A DNA stretch of 64,000 nucleotides from Dictyostelium firmibasis (GCA_036169595.1 CM069765.1:2221001-2285000); one strand, 5' to 3'. Positions 20,301 through 35,018 are shown, counted from the stretch's first letter. Notes: generated by a model not told the origin, from the letters alone. A program made the numbers and translations.

Positions 20301-22350
20301 GAGATGAATTTTATCATTTGAAATCAATGTACCCTTTTTGACATATCTTCTATGTGGTTCTGCCAAATTATTGAATTTACCTGTTAATGATGATTGAATG
20401 GTTAAAACTTGATTTAGATTTTCAGCTTCTCTCTTCTTTTCATTGACATACTCTGCAACATCTTTCATTTTCTTTAGAGCCAATGACAAGTCTTGATGAT
20501 CAGGATGTGATTCTTTGGTGTTTTTCAATAGATCTTGTAACAATAGAATATAACGTGGAATACGTTGAATGGGTGCAATTAAGAATGCTGATAGATCTAA
20601 ACCGAATTGGTTACGATTCTTCTCTAAAAGTGAAGCAAACTTTGGAATTTCCATACACTCTGTGATGGTTTGAATTGAGTTATTGTAATTGTTAACATAG
20701 ATTGTATAGACTTTCAAGAAGGCGGACATTTCAATAAAGATATCACCAATCTTTTGACCCGATGAATACCATATCTTATTTCTCGATACTAATTTCTCCA
20801 ATATTAAACTATTGTAACGATGAATGATCTCAATCTGTGAGAAAATACTACGAACTTGTTGAGTGGAAAGGAATGCTTCACTTGGTTTCAAATAGTGTGT
20901 GGTTACCATTGCTAACGATGTAACATACTTATCTTCAGTAGAAAGAATCTCTTTAACAATTTCATTTCTACGATAGAGTGGAAACATCTTAAAGAGTTTT
21001 TTTCTTTGAATTCTTCCTTTTACAATTGCTTGTACACGTATTAAACCACGATATGCTTTTTCATTCTGTTTGAAATGTTTCTTATATTCACCTAAATGTT
21101 GCTTATACTTTGCTAAAACATCTCTCCATTTAGATCGTATCAAGTAACCACGAATCACTGATTGCATGAATATAATTTTTTTCAAATCATAGAATTTCGT
21201 TTGATGATCATTCAATTTGATCTCAATTAAGCTAACAGTACGTTGTAATGGTTCATGAATACCACCATTACTACTACTTAATGATAATCCACCAGATATG
21301 AGATGTCCTGACTCTGTTCTCTTCAAAACTCTCTCTGATGATGTATTCGATGATGATGATGATGCTGTTGTACTACTTGGTGAGAATGTATTATATTTTT
21401 CATTACCACCTGATGTGTTTCCTGTACCCCCTTCAAATAAAAATTTACTTCTTATAGTACTTACTGATACACCTGTTGTTGGTAATATTCTAATTGGTGC
21501 TGTTGTTGTTGTTGTTGTTGTTGTTGGCACATTTGAGGTAGTAGTGCTGTTGTTGGTTGCAGTTGGTACATTTGTGGTGGTCGTTGTTGGAGTTGGTGTT
21601 GGTGTAACTGCTGCTACAGTTGTTGGTATAGTCGATACTGGTTGAGATGCAACTGTTGAGGTATTTGATTGTATAGTTGTAGATGTTGTTGTAGATGGTA
21701 CAGTGATTGTAGTATTTGATTGGTCTTTATTTGGAGAAATATGAGAGAATCTATTTGCAGCATTTACTTGCATACTAGCTCTATAGAATCTTGGTTTTGA
21801 TGGTGTAGTTGTCGCTCCATTGGTTTGTGTATTAGGATTGGTTGTTTCACCAACTTGTTGTTGTTCTTGTAAATGATCCAAATGTAGATTCACCTTAATC
21901 TTTTGAATTAAAAGGAAGATTACACCCATGGTTTGTTTTAAATTACCATCTACTATATCCTTTGCATTACAACCAAATACTTTGATATCGAATGCTTTCT
22001 CCATGAATCCAAATGCTATCATAATGTTATCGATTTTATGTTGTAAAAACTTTGGTGATCTAACATATCTTGTTATCTTTTTACCTGATAATATCTCTAA
22101 TAAATTTATCAATAATACACCATCTTGAAAATCAACTGATAAATCTTTCACTGAAAGACCTCTCTCTGATAAATGTTGATTGATCCAACTTGTAAATGAC
22201 TGTTATTTTAATATTAAAAAGAAAAAAAAAAAAAAATTCTTATAAGTATTTCGATTATTTTTAATTATTTTTTTTTAATTTTTTACTTACATCAATTTGT
22301 ATATTTTCCCAATTCGCATGTGAACTACTCATATAATCTTTGGGTTGCAT
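17387..22350 (-). CDS. gxcDD: GxcDD: CH-IQ-RhoGEF-PH-PH-ArfGAP-PH multidomain protein
   Basis: The start exon is 22350-22291 (MQPKDYMSS...). A GT-AG intron follows, then a large exon from 22199 to about 18573, then a last exon ending at 17387. Domains by approximate residue: calponin homology 18-125; Thr/Ser-rich linker; IQ motifs near 364 and 407; DH (RhoGEF) 420-610; PH interrupted by an Asn-rich insert; a second PH near 890-990; then the ArfGAP zinc finger CX2CX16CX2C and a C-terminal PH. This architecture is that reported for the roughly 180-kDa Dictyostelium RacGEF GxcDD, needed for normal streaming. The junction between the large exon and the ArfGAP exon lies between about 18660 and 18424 but is unresolved: LNIPGNNYCAEC must be coding, yet no clean in-phase donor/acceptor pair is obvious. 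The ArfGAP has Lys where the catalytic Arg normally sits. Confidence 0.85.
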
Positions 22351-22816
22351 TTTTTTTTTTTATTCTCTATTTTTTTTTTTTCAAAAAAAAAAAATCTGGG
22401 TTGTCGGTTTTGTTTGTGGTTGTTTTTGTTGTTTTTATTGTTGGTTTTTTGTTGTTTTTGATTATTTTATTATTGTTGTTGTTTTGTTATTTTTTTTTTT
22501 CCTCTCTTTTTTTTTTTGGCTGTTTTTTTTTAAAAAAATTATTTAATCGAAAGAAATTAATATTTTAAATAAAATAAATAAATATTTGTCAAATAAATAA
22601 CTTGAATATATTACAAAAAATAATATTCTATAATAGATTTTAAAATATTAGTAAATTGTATATTTCATAAAATTAAAATATAGAAAAAAAAATTAAAAAA
22701 AAATAAAATTATGTTTAGTTTTTTTTTTTTTTTTTTTGTTTTTTTTATTTTAAAAACAATTTTAAAAATACATTAAATATTACTGTGATTGTTGGAGGGG
22801 TGTAAATTATTATATA

Positions 22817-22850
<34 letters not shown>

Positions 22851-23086
22851 ATATTTTGTGTGAATTGTACAATTTATATCTGTATCTATAAGAGGGAGGG
22901 GGGAGAGTGTGTAGTGTTACTACAATTATTATTATTAATTTAAAACCAATCAGATATATATGTATAAACATATTTCCTCTTTAGTATAATTAATTTATTT
23001 ATTAAAATTATTTTAAAATGTGTTTTATTAATTTAAGAAATTATATGTGACATCATAGGATGATTATGTATATTTAAGCTTTATAC

Positions 23087-23136
<50 letters not shown>

Positions 23137-23654
23137 TTTTACTTTTACTTTTACTTTTACTTTTATTTTTATTTTTTTTATTTTTATTTTTTTCTATTAC
23201 TATTTTATTTTTATTTTATTTTTACTCACTAATTTATGATTTTTCTTTTCATAAAAAAATATATTACTATTATTATAAAACAAAGTAAAAATACAATGAT
23301 TTTCTATTTTATTCTTTTATTAATTTTATTTTACTATATTCGATTATTTAGATCATTACATATAAATTTTGATTTATTGGAGAAAAGAAAATGAAATGAA
23401 TATATAATATATAATATTACACAAAGAGATTAAAAAAAAAAAAAAAAAAAAAAAATAGTGATCTATACTAATAAAAAAATAATAAATAAAAAGAATTTGA
23501 TAGTTGATCTTTTTTTTTTTTTTCCCTAAATTTCTAGATTTTAGGGTTTAAAAAAAAAAAAAATTCTCACTAAAATGGTTATATAAGTTTACAAGTGATT
23601 ATTTATTTATTATTTTTTTTTTTTTATATTTTTTTCATTTAAAAAATTTTAAAA

Positions 23655-23708
<54 letters not shown>

Positions 23709-23763
23709 TATTTTTTGTATGAAACCAACCACCGCCATAAAAAAAATAATTTTATTTGAAAAA

Positions 23764-23820
<57 letters not shown>

Positions 23821-23858
23821 GATCAATTATTATAAAATAAACATAAAATTATTTTGAA

Positions 23859-23899
<41 letters not shown>

Positions 23900-23949
23900 T
23901 TTTATTTTAAATTTTTTTGATTTATTTTTAATTTTTTTTTTTTTTATAT
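22351..23949. other. gene-free region upstream of gxcDD
   Basis: 1.6 kb that should contain the gxcDD promoter. It holds very long poly(T) runs (for example 23660-23705 and 23768-23819), an (ATT)n microsatellite at 23090-23136, TTTTAC/TTTTAT repeats, and one G-rich block at 22891-22917. No gene seen. Confidence 0.55.
22891..22917 (+). promoter_or_regulatory. G-rich block upstream of gxcDD (possible G-box)
   Basis: AGAGGGAGGGGGGAGAGTGT and following GT-rich bases, about 540 nt upstream of the gxcDD start. It stands out in a region that is nearly all A/T. Dictyostelium developmental promoters use G/T-rich G-boxes bound by GBF; assignment here is inference only. Confidence 0.3.
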
Positions 23950-24629
23950 TTATTTTTTAACTAAACCGACACATAAACCTACAACTAGAGCAATGATTAT
24001 TAAAACTAAAATTACAATTACTACAATTTTTTTACGAGCACTACAAGCAAATTTATTTGCGTCTACCAATTCTTCATTGGCATCGGAGACATTAAATTCA
24101 GTTGCACTAACATTTTTATCTATTTGTTCTATTGGTGCACGTTGCTCACCAACCAAACTGTGTAAATCTTCTGAAATTTCTTTTATAGCTACTAATTCTG
24201 TAACCAATTTTTTAATTTCTTGATTATGTTCTTGAACCATCACCTCTTCTGCTGGTTCTGCATTTGATAATGTTATTTCTAATGTTTGTAACTGTATTTG
24301 ATCACTATTGCTGTTTTTATTGTTACTATTAAAACCACTATTATTATTATTATAATTGTCGTTATGAACTGGATGAATTCTACCAGCTAATGAACCTGAT
24401 CTATTTGATGCATCTCTATTATTTATTGATAATGATGCTGATCTACCATTTGAACCAATTGCATTTCTCAATTGTAAATTTATAATTTCTGTACTTTCTT
24501 TTTCAAATTGTTTTGCCAATTCATTAAATTGACCTGTTAATTTATTTACTTTAACTCTATCTGTTCTTGAAAAACTCGATAATTGTTGTTTTATATTATT
24601 TATAAGTGTTTTACCATTTTCAATTTCCT

Positions 24630-24660
<31 letters not shown>

Positions 24661-24669
24661 ATTTTGATT

Positions 24670-24716
<47 letters not shown>

Positions 24717-24862
24717 CACTCTCGATTACTTACAGATTTTATTGTCCCTCTGAATTCAACAGTATCCCTTGATGAACCAATTGTTGATTTCTTTGATTGA
24801 ATTTTTTGTGTGGTTTCATTTAAACCATTTAAATAAGTTGCAATTTGTTCAAATGATGACAT
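23950..24862 (-). CDS. syntaxin-7-like Qa-SNARE (268 aa)
   Basis: Two exons, 24862-24734 and 24627-23950. The N-terminal 100 residues are helical, like the Habc domain of syntaxin 7/12, and a Ser/Asn-rich linker follows. The SNARE motif spans about residues 173-235, and the central layer Gln is near residue 205 in LVGEQRAP, as in Qa-SNAREs. A single C-terminal transmembrane helix (IVVIVILVLIIIALVVGLCV) ends in LVKK with almost no lumenal tail. The role from the family is endosomal/lysosomal membrane fusion. Dictyostelium is known to have syntaxin 7A and 7B, and I cannot say which this is. Confidence 0.88.
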
Positions 24863-25616
<754 letters not shown>

Positions 25617-26275
25617 ATGGATGCAAATGTAATAGCAGCAATTAAATTTTCACATTTATCAATTGTAAAGAGTACAGATGTTGAAACATTAAAACAAGTA
25701 AGAGGTGATAATGGTGAGAGTTATTTACATTTAGCATGTTCAGGTGGTAATGAAGCAATAACCAGATATTTAATAAAAATTTTGGGAGTTGATTTCGATT
25801 TATCTACAATTCGTGATAATGAATTAATGACACCATTACACTGGGCATGTTTAGAGGGAAAACATTTACCTATTAATGTTATATTAGAGCATGCAATAAA
25901 TTATAATAGTAGTAGTAATATCAATAATTCAGAAATGATCAAAAAAATTATAAATTCAAGAGATCATCGTGGTGAAACACCATTATATTTGGCATGTTTA
26001 ATTGGCTCTATAAATTGTTTAAAGATTTTATTGAATAATCCATTCATTGATATTAATCAACAATCAAAATTTGGTGATACAGCATTACATATTGCAATCA
26101 TCAATAATCATATGAATTGTGTTGAATTGTTAATTCAAAAAGGTGCAGATTATAATTTACAAAATCAAAATAATCAAACTGCAAAACAACTATGGATTAA
26201 ATCACCTTTATCAATAAATAATACTTATTTATTTTATTCTAAAAATGGTATTGTTTTTAACAATTATTTCATTAC

Positions 26276-26349
<74 letters not shown>

Positions 26350-26613
26350 TTTTCATTTTTTACTAATACAATAAAATATTTTCTAAATATAGAATTAATT
26401 GAAATTATAGAAGAATTAAATAAAAAAATAAATAATCATAGTCATAATCATAATCATATTAATAATAGTATAAATAATAATAATAATATATGTAAAAATT
26501 GTAATAATAATAAAGATTTAATTTCAATCCAAGACTCTAAGAAATTGGTCATTGAATCGATAGAATTGTTTAAAAAACAAATATTAGATACTTTTGATCA
26601 TCAGAAGAAATAG
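25617..26613 (+). CDS. ankyrin-repeat protein (283 aa)
   Basis: Exons 25617-26247 and 26393-26613 join in phase across an intron filled with an (ATT)n microsatellite. At least four ankyrin repeats are visible (GESYLHLACSGGN, LMTPLHWACLEG, GETPLYLACLIGS, GDTALHIAIINNH). An Asn/His-rich linker and a CKNC motif follow, then a Lys-rich helix ending DHQKK. Ankyrin repeats bind proteins and the partner is unknown. If the intron were retained, the product would gain a long run of Tyr or Ile instead of the C-terminus. Confidence 0.8.
26278..26348 (+). repeat. (ATT)n microsatellite inside an intron
   Basis: About 70 nt of uninterrupted ATT units within the intron of the ankyrin gene, between the GTATTG donor and the TATAG acceptor. 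Confidence 0.9.
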
Positions 26614-26797
26614 TTGTAAATAAATAAAAATAATATTAGATAATTAAAAGTTATATAAAATTTTGATATTTCCAAAACAGTTGTTATGATAATTATTTTT
26701 TAAACTCTTTATTTTTTTTTTTTTATTTTTTTTCTTTTTAAATGAGGAGGAAATAGTATTGGGGAGAAGGAAAAGTTATTAGTATTTAATGATTGGG

Positions 26798-26834
<37 letters not shown>

Positions 26835-27096
26835 TTTATTTAATTTATTTGATATTTTATTTTAACCTAATTTGCAACAATTTCCCATTAAAAAAATATT
26901 AAATTTTATATTTTGTTTTTTTATTTTTTATTTTTTTGAAACATCTGTGAACTGTTTTTAATTTTTCTTTTTTATTTTTTTAATTTTTTTTTTATATTTT
27001 TGTTTTTATAAACTTGATTTTTTTAACCTTTATTTTTTTTTACCCCTTAAATTTCTTTTTTTTTTTTTAAAAAAAAAAAAAAAGAAAATTAAAGAA
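26614..27096. other. intergenic spacer with promoter of the amidase gene
   Basis: 483 nt of poly(A)/poly(T)-rich DNA, with a short GAGGAG/GGGGAGAAGG piece at 26742-26776. No gene seen. The final 20 nt is an A-rich leader for the next ATG. Confidence 0.5.
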
Positions 27097-27445
27097 ATGA
27101 ATATTAAAAATTTTAAACCAAAATTATTTGTTATTTTAATATTCATTACTATAGCTCTAGTAAATAGTTACAGTTACGATGATGATGATTATTATGTTGG
27201 AGCAGTATTAGAGTATGCACCACCAGCTTATAATTTTAAAGATCCAAACGAGACACCAGTTAAATATGTTTTAGCCAATGTCAAACAATATAATAGTTAT
27301 GCACAAACTGCAAAGAATCAAGGAGCACAAATTATAGTATTCCCAGAGTATGGTTTATTAGGTGGTGCTTTTGCAACAAGAGATGATGTATTACCATATC
27401 TTGAAGTTATACCCGATCCACATCAATCTTCTTCACCAGTATGTC

Positions 27446-27476
<31 letters not shown>

Positions 27477-28760
27477 CCAAATATTAATTATAATAATAAC
27501 AAAATTAATTAGATTATACCATGTAACAATGAAATTTTTGATAATAGAACTATTTTACAAAGTTTGAGTTGCATTGCAATTGAGAATTCAATTGTATTGG
27601 TTGCAGATATGGGAGATGTACAATATTGTGACAATAGTACATCAGTTGATAATTGTCCATCTGATGGTAGATTTCAATATAATACACAAGTTGCATTCTC
27701 AGAGAAAGGTGAATTATTGGCCAAATATCATAAATCTCATTTGTACGGTGAACCATTTTTCAATCCATCAACACCACCTGATCCAGTTATATTCTCAACT
27801 GATTTCAATGTTACATTTGGAATGTTTATTTGTTTCGATATTCTCTTTGAAGAACCACAAAAAACTTTGATTGAAAAGTATGGAATTCACAATTTAGTTT
27901 ATTCAACTGAATGGGTTAATGTAAACTATGCATATGCACGTGGTGTTCAAGAGTCTTGGTCAAAACTTTACAATGCAAATGTTTTAGCTGCAAATATTGG
28001 TGTAACAAGTGCAATTAGTGGCTCTGGTATTTACTCTAATGGTAATTTCATAAACTCCTATCAAAATCCAACTACAAAACCAGCAAATAAGTTATTGATT
28101 GGTAAATTACCAAAAGACCCAACAAAATCAACATCAGCATCAAATACTTTAAAGATAAACAATAACAGAGGATACGAGTCTGGTATTGAAACTATTGATT
28201 TCATTGATTATGAACCATTTAAACGTGAGTATGATGGAAAAGTAAATTCGATTCATGGTGATATTGAAACACCAACTAGTATCAATGCAACAATTATACC
28301 ATTCACTATCAGTGAAAACCAAGTTAATCAAACCATCGTTAGTTCAAACAATGATTTAATATGTACCTTTACCTATAGTACAGGTGATAAGATAGATAAA
28401 AACCGTCTCCTTTATTCATTGGTTAGTTTTAGTGGTAATTTCAATAATTTCTTTAATTCTCAACTTTGTAGTGCTTCTATTTGTGGTTCAAATGATCCCT
28501 CTAGTTGTTTTGATAATGTTTTCGATTCATCATCAGTTTTTACCTCTATTAAAATTGAGGGTAATTTCCAATCAGATTATCATATCGTTCCAACTTTTAC
28601 AACTTATCCCCTAGTTGATAACTATTTGGCAACCTATCAATTTGGTGATCAATTCATTTCTGTCTCAAATATTGAACAATACTTTATTGGTACTAGTTTA
28701 TTTGCAATTCAATGGAATGACACATCAAGTAGTGATAATCTTAGTTATGAATTTATTTAA
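27097..28760 (+). CDS. secreted biotinidase/vanin-type carbon-nitrogen hydrolase (529 aa)
   Basis: Exons 27097-27438 and 27513-28760, joined in phase. A signal peptide (LFVILIFITIALVNS) precedes a nitrilase-fold domain with the full catalytic triad: Glu84 in VFPEYG, Lys188 in KYHKSHL and Cys221 in MFICFD. About 200 C-terminal residues form a second domain rich in Cys and N-glycosylation sites, as in vanin (pantetheinase) and biotinidase. The likely reaction is hydrolysis of an amide such as pantetheine or biocytin in the secretory or extracellular space; the substrate is not decidable from sequence. Length matches the family (about 510-540 aa). Confidence 0.88.
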
Positions 28761-29025
28761 GAATTAAAATTTAATAATAAAAAATAAATAGAAAACAGTT
28801 TGATTAAATTTAAATTTATTTTTCATAACCATTCAAATTTGACGCACTTCAGTAGATGGCTTGGCATTGGTCGAAAAATTATAATTTCTCTTTCAAAAGT
28901 AGCCTCTACAACAAGAGAATTCTCATAAATAAATCAATTAAATAATCATTTGGAATGACCATTTAACACTTGGACGATATTACACATTGGGTGGAAATTT
29001 TTTTTTTTAATTTTACACATTTAAA

Positions 29026-30502
29026 TTATTCTAAAAGTTTATTTAAATACTCATGTATTTTATAAGAGTCATTGTTACAATTTATATTATTACTATTATT
29101 ATATTCATTTGCTAATGAATTTAAAAAATTAATATCTTTTTTGTTAAAAATATTTTTAAAATTATTATTATTATTACTAATATTATTATTAATGTTACAG
29201 TTATTATTGTTACTGAAAAATAAATTATATAAAAAAATAAATACTTCAATTGATCTAAATTGAATCGCCAATTTAAAATAATCTAGTATATCATTTTTTT
29301 GATTTATATAATTTGTTGGATAGGATGATATTATAAATTCTATTATTTTAATTGGTGCATATCTAATTGCTATTTTTAGTGGGGTCCACCCTTGAGAATC
29401 AATAAAAGATTCATCTAAAGTAATATTACTATTGATCAATGGTTTGATTATATCAATATTTAAACAATGTTTGATTGCCAATTTTAAGGGAGTCCATTCA
29501 TCCTTTGAAATTTGGTTCAATTTTGATCCTTTTTTAATTAAAAGATTGATCACTTTGATTTTATTTTCATTATCGGAATCATTACCATTACCATTACAAT
29601 AACTACTTATATTATTCAAGTTAAAACCATAGATTAAACAATACATCAATGCATTGAAACCATGGTTATCAACTGTATTTATATTGGCACCATATGATAA
29701 TAATATTTTGATAATTTCTTTATTTCCAATTGATGAGGAAATCATTAGAGGTGTGCATCCAACTTTATTTTGAATATTTGGGTTAGATCCGGAAATCAAT
29801 AGCTTATTAGCAATTTTAACATTTGAATTTAAACATGCAATATAGAGTGCAGTATTACCATCCAAATTGACTGCATCAATTTTTGTGCAACTATAAATTT
29901 TTTTTATTTTTTTTTATTAGTATTAATATTAATATTAAGTTTTTTTTTTTTTTTTTCAAGTAATTACCCTGTGGATAAAATTTGGTCTATAATTTCAAAA
30001 TTATTTTCTTGTGCCGCATACATCAAAGGAGACCAACCTCTTTTTCTACATTGATGATTTAAATCTGTCCCAACATGTATCATATTTCTTAAACTTTGGG
30101 TATTGTTATGAAAGGAGGCAATGAATAAAGGTGTTTGATCAAATTCAAATTGTATATATTTTATATTGACATCTGGTTTAAAATCTGGTTTTAGTTTCTT
30201 TCTTGCATGTTCCCCATCTTCAGTGCTTGGTGGCTCATGTCGAGTTTGTGGATTTAAAAAAAGATTAATTGGAATTTTGGTTGGTGTTGTATTTGTACTA
30301 TTTGGATAATTTAAATTTTGTATTTTTAAATCATTATTATTTTTATTATTGTTATTATTACTATTATTGTTATTGTTATTATTATTATTGTTATAATTAT
30401 TATTATTTTTATTATTAAAATTGTTATTATTATGATTATTATTATTATAATAATTATTATTTTTATTATTAATATTGTTATAATTATTATTATTATTATT
30501 AA

Positions 30503-30590
<88 letters not shown>

Positions 30591-30862
30591 ATTATTATAA
30601 TTATTCTTATTCTTATTATTATTTAAATATGATAATAAAAGATTATCATTTGGACAGTCAGAGGGAGAAGATAAAGGGGTTGTATTTTTTGGTGAATATT
30701 CTGGCAAGGGAGAGCTTGTTAAAACTCTTAAATTTGGTTTGTTATTAAAGGAAAAATAGTCAACTTCGGATTTTATATCTGGTAAACAAATATTATTAAT
30801 GATATTATTATTTTTATTATAGTTATTTTTTTCAAAATTTAATATTTTCGACAAAGAGTTTT

Positions 30863-30866
<4 letters not shown>
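29026..30866 (-). CDS. Asn-rich ankyrin-repeat protein (587 aa)
   Basis: Exons 30866-29968 and 29890-29026, joined in phase across a 77-nt intron that splits an ankyrin repeat. The N-terminal 100 residues are Ser/Pro-rich with several Ser-Pro sites. A huge Asn tract broken by Tyr, Ile and Lys follows (bases about 30330-30620). A basic cluster HARKKLK comes next, then about nine ankyrin repeats (QTPLFIASFHNN, WSPLMYAAQEN, NTALYIACLNSN, CTPLMISSSIGN, FNALMYCLIYG, and so on). The basic cluster could be a nuclear localisation signal. It is probably an adaptor protein; no enzymatic domain is seen. Confidence 0.8.
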
Positions 30867-30901
<35 letters not shown>

Positions 30902-32188
30902 GTGTAAAATAAAATTAAATATATATTTTTAATAAGATTTTAAAAATTATGATTTATAAAAAAAAAATATTTTATTTATTAATAAGGATATAATAAAAAA
31001 AAAAAAAAAAAAAAAAAGTTTTTTTTTTTAAATATTTAAAAAAAAAAAAAAATTTAATAAAATAAAATAAAATATTTTTTTTAAAAAAAAACAATATATA
31101 ATTTATTGAAGATGATATTTTACTAAAAAATATTATATATATATTATTTTGAAAATGTACATAAAAAGGAAAAGGTGATCTTAATAAGTGTATATAAAAA
31201 TAAATCTTGTGTTTTTGTGATAACCAATCTTTTTTCGACAATAAAAATTAATAAAAAAAAAAAAAAAAACTCCAATCAATTTGTATGGAAAAAAATTATA
31301 ATAAAATTAAAGAAAATTATAATAAAAAAAAAAATTACAAAAAAAAAAAAAAAAAAGTGTATGCAACAGATGTGATGGTTTAATTTGATTGTGATATAAA
31401 AAAAAAAAGTTCAATTTGGTGGTAGTTATGCAAAGCCCCATTCATGTTTTTACCTTAAAAGGTGATATTAAATAACCTTTAAAAATGAGATTCCCCAACT
31501 TTAATTTATTTTTAAAAAATTGATTCCTTTTTTGGTTTATAAGTAATTTGTCAATTGGATATTCTTTTACCCATTAAATTCTCGCCGTTAATAAATTTTT
31601 TTTTAATTTTCTTTTTTTTTTTTTGGTTTTTTGGTTTTTTGGGTGTGTTTTTAATAAAAAAAGAAAAAAAAAGAAAAATAATAATTTTAAATATTAATAT
31701 TCAAAATATCAGCAAATTGTTATTGGGTTGTTTTTTTTTTTTATTTTTTATTTTTTTTTGAATTTAAAGGTAAATAGTTTTTGATTTTATGATAAACCAC
31801 ATCTTTTCCTTTGAAATTATTAATCGAATTTTTGCTCTATGTTTTTTTATAAAAAATAAAAGTAAAAAATAATAATAAAAAAAAAGTAAAAAAAAAATTA
31901 CGATATTAGAGGAATAACTAAAAATATTGGGCAATTTTATTTAAAAAAAAAAAAAAAAAACTTCTTTGATTTTGTTACTTTTCAAAAAAAACTTTATAAA
32001 AAAAAAATTATCGTCCAAAAACATACAAAGAATTTTTTTTTTTTTCAAAAATAATTATATCACAAAATTATTTTTAATAATTATTGTTATCAAAATTGAG
32101 AATAGGTACAATTAAGTGAGATGAGAATAAAAATCAAATATGGAAATCGGTTAGTCTCAAAATTTAAAGGAATTTGTGTTTTAATAAA

Positions 32189-32234
<46 letters not shown>

Positions 32235-33442
32235 AAAATATATTAATTAATTATCATATTGATGATAAGTTTTTTATTATTTTTTTATTTTTGTTTATTT
32301 TTTTTTTTGTTTATTTTTTATTTTTTTATTTTTTTATTTTTTTTTTTGGGATTTATTATTTAGTTGCTACAAATTTAGAATTGGTGTTATTAGATTAAAT
32401 AGGAATCCTCATTTTAGCAATATAGTTGTTTCATTTGAGATTAAAAGAATTCTTTAAATTTTTTTTTTAAAATTTTTTAATATCAATGTATGAGCTCTAA
32501 CAAAAATAAAAAAAAAATTTTTTTTTCTTTTTTTTTTTTTTTGTATAAAGGATACTACTTTTAAAAAACTTTTTTTTAACTATATAAATAAAGTTTTAAA
32601 AATTTAGAAAATAATTTTTTTTTTTTAGAATAAATTTCTTTTTTTATTTTTTTATCTAAATTTTTTTCATAGTTTAGAAGAAAAAAAAAACAAAAAAAAA
32701 AAAAAAGTAAAAAATTAAAGAAAAAAAAAAATTTTACAATCAAATTATTTTTTTTTGTAAAATGGGGCTAATACCTTTAAATAGATTTTTCTTTTTTTTT
32801 TTTTTATGGTTTAAACAACCCCCAAAAATAGCTACTTTGAAATTGAAAACATTTTACAATTTTTACTATTTTGTACAATTTATTATCATTGGTGTGTTTA
32901 TTATTTTATCTGGTGACTAAATAAAATAGATTATTTTTTTTTTTTTCAAAATTTTATTTGAAATTGTATTATTAAATTTTTTTAAAATTTTTTTTTAAAA
33001 AATATTTATTAATTTTTTTTTTTTGATTATTATATTTTCTTTTTTTTTTTTTTTCTATGTTTTTTATTTTTTTTTTTTTTTTATTTACTTTTTTTTTTTT
33101 TTTTATTATCACTTATTAAAATATATATAATATTTATTTTGCAAATATTTTAATTTTTTTATTTTTTTTTATTATAAAAAAAGTTGAGATGAGGCGATAA
33201 TTTTTTAAAAAAAAATAAAAAATTTAAATATAATTAAAATAAATAAGCAAATTTGATTATTTAAGGTAATTCATTTTTTAGGTAAAAAAAAAAAAAAAAA
33301 AAAAAATCTACAATTGATTGATTTAAATGGGTATGATTATTTAATGTTTTATATATTAAATTCAGCTCACTGCTTTGATTGGTTATTTTTTTAGAAACCT
33401 TTATCAAAAACCATTGCTCCATGTGATTTTTAGGGGGGGTTG

Positions 33443-33473
<31 letters not shown>

Positions 33474-33532
33474 AAAAAAAAATTTTAAATAATAAAATTG
33501 GTGATTGTTAAAAAAATATCTAAATTTTTTTT

Positions 33533-33567
<35 letters not shown>

Positions 33568-34048
33568 ATGAGTATCCAAATACAACCACATTAGGTTGAA
33601 AAAAGAAAAAAAAATTGTTTTTACTTTTCTGTCCCATCGTTTTTGACTCAGTACAATGAAAATGAAATTTAGTGGTGAGAAAAAAAAATATCTATTCTTG
33701 AAAATAATTTCATTAATAATTACTATCATTTATAAAATAATTGAGCTTTTTTTTCTTTTTTTATTTTTTAAATATTGAGGGGGGTATGTATTTTTGAAAA
33801 AAATAGTTTTTTTTTTTTTTTTTCCTTTGCCTATTTTTAATCAATTTACATATATAGAAAATTTTATTAAAAATTATTCTAATAATAAAAAAAAAAAACT
33901 TATATATAATGAGAAATTCAACGAATGAAACAATTTTATGCCAATAAGCATGAGGATTCTCAAAACGGGAAGAAATCACCACTGGATATTTTTTATTCAA
34001 TAGTTTTTTGATTGTGACAAAAAATCAAAATAATTTTTTTTTCAATTA

Positions 34049-34079
<31 letters not shown>

Positions 34080-35018
34080 GTTAGTTTTTTTTTTTTTTTT
34101 GGTAATTTACAATTAAAATCTTGATTAGGAAGATATAATTAAAAAAAAAAAAAAAAAAAAAAGTTTTTTTTTCATTTATTTTTATTTTATTTTTTTCTTT
34201 TGTTTTTCGTGTTTAACTTTTTTTTATTTTATTTTTTTTCTTTTAAAACCCATTCTATTATTTTTATTCAAGTCACAAAAAAACAAACACACACTCAATA
34301 ATATCATTAAAAGACGACGAAGATTATTATTTTTATTATCTTCAATATTAAACGAAAGCTAAACCTATCACGTTATAAAAAATAATACAAAATAAATAAA
34401 AAATACTAATAAAGAAAAACAAAAAAAAAATAAAAAAAAGAACCCCCTCTGTATTTTATAATCACAACTCCTTAATTTCAACAAATAAATTATTATTCAA
34501 TTAGTTTATTACACAATTTAATTTTGTAAATACCTGTAAATTAGAAAATATTTGAACTTTTTTTATTTTTTTTTGAAATTAAATTTTAAGAAAAACAAAA
34601 AAAAAAAAAAAAAAAAAAAAAAGTAAGCTATTTTTGTTTTATTTATATTTTTATTATTTTTTATAAGTTTTTTATTTGTCAATTTTTTTTATTTATATAT
34701 TTTTTTTTTATTTCAATCACCTGGGTTGAGTATTTCTTTTCAAAATCGACGATAAAAATTGGAATTAAATTTTGTTTTATTATTGTTAAAAAAATCATTC
34801 AAGTTAATTGCTCTGAATAGATTTGAAAATAATATTTAAAAAAAAATAAAAAAAAATAAAAATATAAAAAAAAAAATAATAAAAATAATAATATAAAAAA
34901 AAAAAAAAAAACAACCAACCACATACCACACTCTAATTTTTTTAACACATCCCACTGTATTTTTGATATGTAACCACTCTCATGTATACCTATTTATGAG
35001 CATTATGAAGCCAATAAA

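Noticed and set aside
30432-30626. Plus-strand poly-Ile frame
   Set aside because: Complement of the poly-Asn region of the ankyrin gene on the minus strand.
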